In this document: in pieces, positions 1 to 4,972 of the stretch
How positions within the stretch are numbered: position 1 is the first letter of the stretch
Layout: each line of letters opens with the position of its first letter
Assembly: GCA_021784615.1 (NCBI GenBank)
Contig: JAJYHU010000112.1
Coordinates: 1-5,583, forward strand
Source of the DNA: Acidobacteriota bacterium
GTDB taxonomy: Bacteria > Acidobacteriota > Terriglobia > UBA7540
Length of the DNA stretch: 5,583 nt
Direction of reading: 5' to 3'
Notes under the pieces: generated by a model
Seen by the model: the letters and a program-made list of their open reading frames with translations, nothing else
The model's database searches: none
Told to the model about the DNA's origin: nothing
Made by a program: the position numbers and the translations under genes

Positions 1-98
1 CCGTTAACGAAGCATGCCGAAGGGTGGACGAGCAACTGGCCAGCCAAATGGGCAGTCTGGCCGGCGGATTGAATTTGCCCGGTCTCAACGTCACTTAG
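1..98 (+). CDS. ybaB: YbaB/EbfC family nucleoid-associated protein, C-terminal fragment
   Basis: Only the last 31 codons are in the window; the gene starts before base 1, and the first two bases finish an earlier codon. The reading frame (first full codon at base 3, TAG at 96-98) gives a tail starting VNEACRRVDEQLASQ and ending in GGLNLPGLNVT. The helical E/R/Q-rich stretch followed by a Met-Gly and a Gly-Leu-x-Leu-Pro-Gly-Leu ending is the typical C terminus of the YbaB/EbfC family, small dimeric DNA-binding proteins of about 100-110 residues. The family is found next to recR in very many bacteria, often after dnaX. recR starts 34 bases downstream on the same strand, which supports the call and suggests a shared transcript. 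Known for the family: nucleoid association and a possible link to RecFOR repair. Inferred here: the same role. Confidence 0.85.
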   Translation, partial: VNEACRRVDEQLASQMGSLAGGLNLPGLNVT

Positions 99-132
99 TC
101 CCTCCTGCGCGATAACATAGGACTTCCCATAC

Positions 133-732
133 ATGAAGGAATACACGGCCCCGCTGGCCCGCCTGATCGATGAGCTCAAGCACCTGCCGGGGATCGGCCA
201 GAAATCCGCCCAGCGGATTGCTTTTTATCTGGAACGCGCGCCCCGGGACGACGTTCAGCGGCTGGCCGAAGCTCTTCTCGACGCCAAGGACAAGATTCGG
301 CTTTGCAGCCTCTGCAACAACCTGACGGAACTCGATCCCTGCGAATATTGTTCCGACCCGCGGCGAGATCCGGAAGTCATCTGCGTGGTCGAGACTCCCT
401 ACAACGTGGTCTCGGTAGAAAAGTCGCGAGAGTTCCGAGGACACTATCACGTCCTGCATGGCGCGCTCTCGCCGCTGCAAGGGATAGGGCCCGAACAACT
501 CAAACTCCGCAATCTGATCGAGCGGCTGAACGGCGGCACGGTTCGCGAGCTGATTGTTGCCACCAGCCCGACTGTGGAAGGTGAAGCGACGGCAGTCTAT
601 CTGGCGAAGCTGGTCAAGCCCCTGGGCGTGAAAGTGAGCCGGATCGCCATGGGCATTCCCGTTGGGTCAGACCTTGAATTTGCGGATGAAGTCACTATGC
701 TCCGCGCCCTCGAAGGCCGCCGGGAGATGTAA
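133..732 (+). CDS. recR: Recombination mediator protein RecR
   Basis: 199 residues, the usual full length for RecR. Domains in order: an N-terminal helix-hairpin-helix (about residues 10-35, with LPGIGQKSAQRIAFYL); a four-cysteine zinc finger at C58, C61, C70 and C73; a TOPRIM domain (about 81-170) with E87 in CVVE, the RGHYHVLHGALSPLQGIGP stretch, and ATSPTVEGEATA with E149; and the C-terminal GIPVGSDLEFAD element (about 174-185) followed by TMLRALEGRREM. In the cytoplasm RecR works with RecO and RecF to load RecA onto SSB-coated single-stranded DNA during gap repair. The ATG at 133 is preceded by a modest TAGGA-like site about 9 bases upstream, and the protein begins right before the helix-hairpin-helix as in known RecRs. 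It lies 34 bases after ybaB, so co-transcription is likely. All family-defining residues that I can check are intact. Confidence 0.97.
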   Translation: MKEYTAPLARLIDELKHLPGIGQKSAQRIAFYLERAPRDDVQRLAEALLDAKDKIRLCSLCNNLTELDPCEYCSDPRRDPEVICVVETPYNVVSVEKSREFRGHYHVLHGALSPLQGIGPEQLKLRNLIERLNGGTVRELIVATSPTVEGEATAVYLAKLVKPLGVKVSRIAMGIPVGSDLEFADEVTMLRALEGRREM

Positions 733-781
733 TGGCCGACAACCCATCGGCGCAAAGAGACCCTACTCGGTTCAAATCCTA

Positions 782-808
782 ACTTCCTGAACGAAACCGT
801 TCTGAAGT
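782..808. terminator. Imperfect inverted repeat between convergent recR and korB; weak terminator candidate
   Basis: ACTTC (782-786) and GAACG (789-793) pair with CGTTC (798-802) and GAAGT (804-808) around an AAAC loop. This makes a 10-bp stem interrupted by a 2x1 internal loop. It lies between two convergent genes, where a bidirectional terminator would be expected. No run of T follows on either strand, so intrinsic termination is not shown. Proximity to two gene ends is the main support. Confidence 0.25.
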
Positions 809-822
809 GACTTAAGCGGCGG

Positions 823-839
823 CGCTCAAAATTCGAGCG
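823..839. repeat. Short inverted repeat downstream of korB
   Basis: CGCTC (823-827) and GAGCG (835-839) form a 5-bp stem with a 7-base AAAATTC loop, about 30 bases past the korB stop codon. It could form a hairpin in the korB mRNA 3' end, but no U tract follows. It may be part of an untypical terminator or simply chance. Confidence 0.2.
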
Positions 840-870
840 TCAGTTAGCGGCAAAACGCAATGCAGGGTTT

Positions 871-1917
871 TTATTGCAGCTCTTCCATAACCTCGTCGAG
901 GGCTTTTTTCGGCGGACGAACAGAGGACTCGGGAAGAGTCGCCAGCGGCTCATCGGCAACATTCAGCATGTCGATAAAGTTCGGGCGCTCGGTATCCAGG
1001 TAAAACAAGCCCGTTACAATTTCGCCCTTGTCGTGGGACTCCGTCAGCACTCGCAACGCCTCCGTCTTGTTGGTGGGATCATAATCCACATTAAGCTTCT
1101 TCAAAAGCATTCGCGAGCCGTCGTGGAGCGTGATTTCGCTGGTGGTGCCGGGATCGTAGTCCACCGCAATATCTTCAAAATACGGGATAAAGCTGACATC
1201 CCCGAGCGGCGCATCGTGGTCTCTCACGTAACTGTAACTCTTGGTCGAGCCTTCGTGGTCGTTGAAGGTCACGCACGGGGAAATGACATCCAGCATAACC
1301 GTTCCACAATGGCTGAGCGCGCCTTTCAGCAGGGCCGATAGTTGCCTCTTATCGCCCGAGAACGAGCGCCCCACATACGTAGCGCCCAGCATAATCGCCA
1401 GTGCACAGGTGTCAATGGGCGGAAGGTCATTGACCACTCCGTTTTTGAGCTTTGAGCCAAGGTCAGCCGTGGCTGAAAACTGCCCCTTCGTCAGCCCGTA
1501 ACAGCCGTTGTCCTCGATGATATAAATCAACGGAAGATTCCGCCGCATCAGGTGAACAAACTGTCCGATGCCAATCGAGGCTGTATCGCCATCACCGCTG
1601 ACCCCAATGGCGATAAGGGTCCGGTTGGCAAGCATGGCCCCAGTAGCAATCGAGGGCAAGCGCCCGTGAACAGAGTTGAACCCGTGCGAGCTTCCCAAAA
1701 AGTAGGCAGGGCTCTTCGATGAACAACCGATCCCCGAGAGTTTGGCCACCCGGTAAGGCTCGATTCCCATTTCGTAGCAGGCTTCGATGATGCGCTCCGA
1801 AATCGCGTTGTGCCCGCAGCCCGCGCAAAGCGTGCTTCGCCCTCCTTTATAATCGGAAGGTTCAAGCCCAATGCGGTTCACTTTTCGGGGCGGTGCGGAA
1901 GCAGGGGTACTTGCCAT
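871..1917 (-). CDS. korB: 2-oxoacid:ferredoxin oxidoreductase, beta subunit (KorB-like)
   Basis: 348 residues from the ATG at 1917. This is the thiamine-diphosphate-binding and cluster-bearing subunit of a 2-oxoacid:ferredoxin oxidoreductase. With KorA it would convert a 2-oxoacid (most likely 2-oxoglutarate) plus CoA to acyl-CoA and CO2, passing electrons to ferredoxin. C31 and C34 (CAGCGH), C65 (GIGCSS) and C215 (SPCVTFN) match the four [4Fe-4S] ligands of the family. The TPP/Mg site is GDGD (108-111) followed by EDNGCYGLTKGQ (135-146). HGR at 84-86 is also conserved. The length is typical of two-subunit enzymes. A longer start at 1950 would overlap korA by 32 bases. I prefer 1917 because AGGAGG lies at 1930-1935 and the N terminus then matches the usual short lead-in. 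The gene begins one base after the korA stop. Substrate choice is inferred from subunit layout and not proven. Confidence 0.93.
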   Translation of the reverse strand: MASTPASAPPRKVNRIGLEPSDYKGGRSTLCAGCGHNAISERIIEACYEMGIEPYRVAKLSGIGCSSKSPAYFLGSSHGFNSVHGRLPSIATGAMLANRTLIAIGVSGDGDTASIGIGQFVHLMRRNLPLIYIIEDNGCYGLTKGQFSATADLGSKLKNGVVNDLPPIDTCALAIMLGATYVGRSFSGDKRQLSALLKGALSHCGTVMLDVISPCVTFNDHEGSTKSYSYVRDHDAPLGDVSFIPYFEDIAVDYDPGTTSEITLHDGSRMLLKKLNVDYDPTNKTEALRVLTESHDKGEIVTGLFYLDTERPNFIDMLNVADEPLATLPESSVRPPKKALDEVMEELQ

Positions 1918-1918
1918 T

Positions 1919-3763
1919 TTATTTCTTGGCCTCCTGAGAAACAATTTCATCGGTTACGGTCCGCGCGTCAATCGGAATCCCTTTGTAGTGTCGGATACTC
2001 CGGAGCTTCGTGACGTCGTCGGCGCTGACTTCCATTCGCAGTAAGCTGAACATTTGGGCGTCCCGGTTCTGTTCCACCACATAAATACGCCGATGGCCCC
2101 GGATAAAATCGAAGACCTGCTGCGAAAAAGGAAAGGCTCGGATACGGCAGTAACTGACCTTGAGATCATGCTCCTGCTTGAGCTGGTCAATAGACTCGGT
2201 GATCGCCCAGTGAGTGGTCCCGTAGGCGATCACGCCAATCTCAGAGCCGTCAGCTTCCTCAATAATGGGCGCAGGTACCCGCCGGCTGGCCGTTTGGAAT
2301 TTCCGGCTCAGCCGATCCATGTTATTCACATAGTCTTCCGGTCGCTCGCTATAAACGGCCTGCTCATTGTGGCCGCTGCCGCGTGCAAAGTAGGCGGCCT
2401 TGGGATGATCGGTTCCGGGCAGTGTGCGATACCCAATCCCGTCGCCATCCACATCACGGTAACGTCCAAAGTCACCCAAACGCTCCAGGTCGGCGGCGGT
2501 CAGCACCTTGCCGCGATTCATGGGTTTTTCAGGATAGGGAAAGGGATCGGACATCCAATTGTTCATGCCGAGATCTAGGTCGCTCATCACAAAGACGGGC
2601 GTCTGGAATTCCTCGGCCAAGTCGAACGCCTCAATGGCCATCGTGAAGCATTCTTCCACGGAGCAAGGAATCAACATCGGGTGTTTCGTATCGCCATGGG
2701 AGAGGAAGGCGTTCTTCAGGATGTCGCCCTGAGCGGTGCGCGTTGGAAGCCCCGTTGAAGGGCCCATGCGCTGAACATCAAAAATTACGGCAGGAACTTC
2801 CGTATAGTAGCCGAGGCCCACAAATTCCGACATGAGCGAAATCCCCGGACCCGAAGTGGCCGTCATGGACCGGGCGCCAGCCCAACCCGCCCCAATCGCC
2901 ATGCCGATCGCAGCCAGTTCATCCTCCGCCTGCACAATGGCAAACGTCGCCCTGCCAGTCTCCGGGTCAATCCGGAAACGCTTCATATATTCCGCCAGCG
3001 ACTCGGCCAGGGAAGAAGAAGGTGTAATGGGGTACCACGTGCACACCGTTACCCCCGCAAACAGAGCGCCCAGCGCGGCGGCAGAGTTGCCGTCGATAAT
3101 GATCTTCCCGCGCGTCCGGTCCATCCGATCGAGATAGAAGCGGCCCCGCTTGGAAAGATTCTTCTCCGTATACTCGTAGCCCGCCTGCGCCGCATTGAAG
3201 TTCAGCTCCACGGCGCTGGGCTTTTTCCTGAAATGCCTTTCGAGCGCCCTGAGAACCTCTTCCATCGGAATGCCCAGCAGCTTCGCAAGCACGCCGTCGT
3301 AAACCATGTTCCGCGCGAGCTTCCGCAACTTGGCGTTGGGACAAATCGGTGCAACCAAATTTTCAAAAGGCACCGGATAGAAAATCAGATCATCCCGGAG
3401 CTGCTGGAGATCGAGCTTTTCATCGTAAACAACGCTCGCTCCGGAATCCAGCGTCGTCACGTCTTCCACGGCGGTTTCCGGGTTCATCGCAACGAGAAAA
3501 TCAATCTCTTTGCGCCGGGCGACGTAACCCTGCTTGGAGGCGCGGATTGTAAACCACGTCGGCAGACCGGCAATGTTTGAGGGAAACAGGTTCTTGCCTG
3601 AGACCGGAATTCCCATCTGGAAAATCGACCTTAACAGCACCATGTTTGCGGACTGACTGCCCGAACCGTTGACCGTGGCGACTTGAATGCTAAGATCGTT
3701 GACAACCTTTTCCCCGTGCCGGGGAGTATGAATTTCTTTTAGAGCTACATCCGTTGTTCCCAT
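1919..3763 (-). CDS. korA: 2-oxoacid:ferredoxin oxidoreductase, fused gamma-alpha subunit (KorA-like)
   Basis: 614 residues from the ATG at 3763. An N-terminal gamma domain (about 22-200, with VATVNGSGSQSAN and GKNLFPSNIAGLPTW) is fused to the alpha/pyrimidine domain (from about 220). The alpha part carries YPITPSS (244-250), the substrate/TPP-pocket motif; QAEDELAAIGMAIGAG (278-293); and QRMGPSTGLPT (331-341). Later come DVDGDGIGYRTLPGT (437-451) and a transketolase C-terminal-like region with AYGTTHWA and VVEQNRDAQ (about 508-614). This is the layout of KorA in two-subunit enzymes such as mycobacterial KorAB. There is no CxxCxxC ferredoxin module. An in-frame TTG at 3775 could extend the protein by four residues, but GAGGA at 3769-3773 lies five bases before the ATG and fixes 3763. 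korA is first in the operon, with korB following it. 2-Oxoglutarate is the likely substrate; another 2-oxoacid is possible. Confidence 0.93.
   Translation of the reverse strand: MGTTDVALKEIHTPRHGEKVVNDLSIQVATVNGSGSQSANMVLLRSIFQMGIPVSGKNLFPSNIAGLPTWFTIRASKQGYVARRKEIDFLVAMNPETAVEDVTTLDSGASVVYDEKLDLQQLRDDLIFYPVPFENLVAPICPNAKLRKLARNMVYDGVLAKLLGIPMEEVLRALERHFRKKPSAVELNFNAAQAGYEYTEKNLSKRGRFYLDRMDRTRGKIIIDGNSAAALGALFAGVTVCTWYPITPSSSLAESLAEYMKRFRIDPETGRATFAIVQAEDELAAIGMAIGAGWAGARSMTATSGPGISLMSEFVGLGYYTEVPAVIFDVQRMGPSTGLPTRTAQGDILKNAFLSHGDTKHPMLIPCSVEECFTMAIEAFDLAEEFQTPVFVMSDLDLGMNNWMSDPFPYPEKPMNRGKVLTAADLERLGDFGRYRDVDGDGIGYRTLPGTDHPKAAYFARGSGHNEQAVYSERPEDYVNNMDRLSRKFQTASRRVPAPIIEEADGSEIGVIAYGTTHWAITESIDQLKQEHDLKVSYCRIRAFPFSQQVFDFIRGHRRIYVVEQNRDAQMFSLLRMEVSADDVTKLRSIRHYKGIPIDARTVTDEIVSQEAKK
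1930..1935 (-). promoter_or_regulatory. Ribosome binding site of korB, inside the korA 3' end
   Basis: On the minus strand this is AGGAGG, a full-strength Shine-Dalgarno, 12 bases before the ATG at 1917. It sits within the last codons of korA, so korB translation would follow closely on korA termination. It favours the 1917 start over the upstream in-frame ATG at 1950, which would begin ahead of this site. Confidence 0.7.
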
Positions 3764-3768
3764 AGAAG

Positions 3769-3773
3769 TCCTC
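3769..3773 (-). promoter_or_regulatory. Ribosome binding site of korA
   Basis: GAGGA on the minus strand, followed by CTTCT and then the ATG at 3763. It overlaps the alternative TTG start at 3773-3775, so that TTG cannot use it. A second, stronger AGGAGG at 3800-3805 has no ATG, GTG or TTG at a normal distance, the nearest being the TTG 24 bases away. Confidence 0.65.
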
Positions 3774-3829
3774 AAAGCGAATTACCGCCTGTGATGATAC
3801 CTCCTGCCCGACTCCTTTTCCATGGCTTT

Positions 3830-3944
3830 AGTGGGGACCTTTTTGACGGCGCTACTTCCTTAAGCGTGTTTCAGGGGTCTGGGAACAGAAGGTAAGAACT
3901 CTTGGCGGAATGCCCGCCAAGCTTTCGCTCGGCGTTCCCCACTG
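3830..3944 (-). promoter_or_regulatory. Candidate structured 5' leader of korAB with competing hairpins
   Basis: Read as minus-strand RNA, this region contains several strong pairings that cannot all coexist. Hairpin A is GCCGAGC-GAAA-GCTTGGC (3933-3916), a 7-bp stem with one G-U pair and a GNRA tetraloop. Hairpin B (3921-3901) is a perfect 8-bp stem, CTTGGCGG on the plus strand with its complement, and a 5-base loop; it shares CTTGGC with A. The segment AGTGGGGAAC (3943-3934) can pair with GTTCCC (3886-3881, 6 bp), or with GTCCCCACT (3838-3830, 9 bp with one bulged A). The segment lies between a predicted promoter and korA. A regulatory leader is inferred from this arrangement; I do not recognise a known riboswitch class. 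Stems of this size can also arise by chance in G+C-rich DNA. Confidence 0.35.
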
Positions 3945-3963
3945 GACACCTGCATGGACCATC

Positions 3964-3990
3964 GAACACATTATAGCAGAATTGGTGTTC
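3964..3990 (-). promoter_or_regulatory. Predicted korA promoter overlapped by an inverted-repeat operator candidate
   Basis: On the minus strand, TGCTATAAT (3978-3970) is a consensus -10 with the extended TGn element. The -35 region about 17 bases upstream reads roughly GTTCCC and is poor, which fits an extended -10 or activator-dependent promoter. Immediately after the -10 comes GTGTTC (plus-strand GAACAC at 3964-3969). Its mirror half, GTGTTC on the plus strand, lies at 3985-3990 in the spacer. The half-site centres are 21 bases apart, two helical turns, as expected for a dimeric regulator. Transcription would start near 3963 and give a korA leader of about 200 nt. No regulator gene is visible in the window. 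Confidence 0.45.
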
Positions 3991-4256
3991 TCGGGAACCA
4001 CAACGCCAGTCGAAAATCATCACGGAGAAGTCTCGACAACTCCGAGGTTGCCGGGACCGCTCGATCCGCTTGCGAACCAGAAATCACGCGATGCTGATTC
4101 GGATTCTCCCGGCCGTAAATCTCCTAACAAGAACCGCAAATCCCCGGAGTGTTCTCCCACTTCTTGCTGAAAAGTCCGGCTCGGCAGGGCTCCGGCTGAT
4201 CTCCGAATTATGTTAGGATCAATGATGCTGGAACGGGTTGGGAAGGCTCAAGGCCT
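3991..4256. other. Non-coding upstream region of the OsmC-like gene
   Basis: No convincing gene is seen on either strand. A plus-strand open frame across 3910-4170 exists, but its product is Pro/Ser/Lys-rich, lacks any family motif, and its ATG sits in the loop of a perfect hairpin, so I treat it as non-coding. Near the downstream gene there are two small direct repeats: TCCGGCT at 4175-4181 and 4191-4197, and GGCTCAA at 4245-4251 and 4259-4265. I could not identify a good sigma-70 promoter for the OsmC-like gene here. Confidence 0.6.
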
Positions 4257-4267
4257 GAGGCTCAACT

Positions 4268-4726
4268 ATGGAAAACAAGAAAGGCTACAAGGTATTCAAG
4301 TTCGAGAGCGATGTTCGCTGGACTCAAGCCCGAGAGTGCACGATCTCCGCACCCGGCAAACCGGAACTGGCCGTCTCCAGCCCGCCGGAATTCAAAGGCA
4401 CACCCGGACTCTGGTCCCCCGAAGACTTGTTCGTCGCGTCGGTCAACGTGTGTACCTTGATGACGTTTCTCGCCTATTCTCACCACAAGAATCTGCTTCT
4501 AGTCGGCTATGAGTGTTCCGTCGAAGGCGCCCTGGAATATTCCAATGGGAAATACCGCTTTACGGAAATCACGCTGCACCCGCGTTTGACTCTGAAAACC
4601 CAGGAAGATGCCGAGCGCGCCCGCGAGATCCTGCTGGACGCCCAGAACAACTGCCTGATCAGCAATTCGATCTTAGCCCAAGTCAAAATTGTCCCTGACT
4701 TCCAAGTCGCCTCTTCCGCAACCTGA
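4268..4726 (+). CDS. OsmC-like family protein
   Basis: 152 residues, close to the usual size for OsmC/Ohr proteins. GAGG at 4257-4260 lies seven bases before the ATG. The fold signature is an N-terminal beta half with FKGTPGLWSPEDLFVAS (42-58), then the central helix bearing C62 (NVCTLMTFLAYSHHKNL), a beta segment GYECSVEGALEY, and a late C129 (DAQNNCLISNSI). The two cysteines sit where OsmC and Ohr carry their reactive pair, and E52 matches the PEE/PED glutamate. In classical members these reduce organic hydroperoxides with dithiol electrons. The arginine that activates the peroxidatic cysteine in OsmC is not seen: no Arg occurs between residues 23 and 96. This may therefore be one of the OsmC-like subfamilies without proven peroxidase activity. 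It stands alone, divergent from korAB and convergent with the YvcK gene. Cytoplasmic; no signal peptide. Confidence 0.87.
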   Translation: MENKKGYKVFKFESDVRWTQARECTISAPGKPELAVSSPPEFKGTPGLWSPEDLFVASVNVCTLMTFLAYSHHKNLLLVGYECSVEGALEYSNGKYRFTEITLHPRLTLKTQEDAERAREILLDAQNNCLISNSILAQVKIVPDFQVASSAT

Positions 4727-4727
4727 A

Positions 4728-4775
4728 GGCATCCCGCGGCTTTTTGCAAACCGTCGAGCACGGCTAGGGGATGCC
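4728..4775. terminator. Inverted repeat just after the OsmC-like gene; terminator candidate
   Basis: GGCATCCC (4728-4735) and GGGATGCC (4768-4775) are perfect 8-bp complements beginning one base after the stop codon. A small inner hairpin, CCGT-CGAGC-ACGG, lies at 4751-4763. The loop is long (32 bases) and no T run follows the outer stem, although TTTTT lies inside at 4741-4745. It is in a convergent gap, where transcription from both sides should end. It could equally be a 3'-end stabilising structure. Confidence 0.3.
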
Positions 4776-4952
4776 GCCGCAGGAGAGTTCCAAATTGTTG
4801 CGGCTTAGACTTCGGCCGTTTCAGCCAAGGAAAGCGTGACAGGCTCAGCAGGGCGCGCTTGGGACTCGGATATCGGTTCAACCTTCCTGAAAGAAAGCAG
4901 ATTCACCGGCCAATTCCCGAGGATATCCCACGCAGTGCTGCAGGGCTCCTGG

Positions 4953-4966
4953 TCTGGGTCTCCAGA
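4953..4966. repeat. Small hairpin downstream of the YvcK stop codon
   Basis: TCTGG-GTCT-CCAGA is a 5-bp stem with a 4-base loop, seven bases past the stop of the minus-strand YvcK gene. No T tract follows on the minus strand. It is a possible part of a 3' end structure and weak on its own. The rest of the convergent gap (4776-4952) shows no gene or other element that I can support. Confidence 0.2.
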
Positions 4967-4972
4967 TCGTCA

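Noticed and set aside
769..779. GGTTCAAATCC, identical to a tRNA T-loop/B-box core
   Set aside because: The flanking bases do not form a T stem, no D-arm or anticodon arm precedes it in the expected 60-70 bases, and no matching acceptor stem or CCA follows. Most likely chance; there is no sign of an integrated element that would make it an attachment site.
1918..1950. Upstream ATG at 1950 as the korB start
   Set aside because: It would add 11 basic residues and overlap korA by 32 bases, while a full AGGAGG sits between it and the ATG at 1917, which suits the later start.
3764..3775. TTG at 3775 as the korA start
   Set aside because: The GAGGA ribosome site overlaps this TTG and is correctly spaced for the ATG at 3763 instead.
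3901..3921. Perfect 8-bp hairpin as an intrinsic terminator
   Set aside because: Neither strand has a T run after the stem, and on the plus strand no gene ends just upstream. A role in the korA leader fits its position better.
3910..4170. 86-codon plus-strand open frame upstream of the OsmC-like gene
   Set aside because: Its product is Pro/Ser/Lys/Asn-rich with no recognisable motif and no good ribosome site. Its ATG lies in the loop of a perfect hairpin, and the frame crosses the predicted korA promoter.
4507..4881. 124-codon minus-strand open frame in the OsmC/YvcK convergent gap
   Set aside because: More than half overlaps the well-supported OsmC-like gene antisense, and the rest has the look of random Arg/Leu/Ser-rich translation with no family motif.
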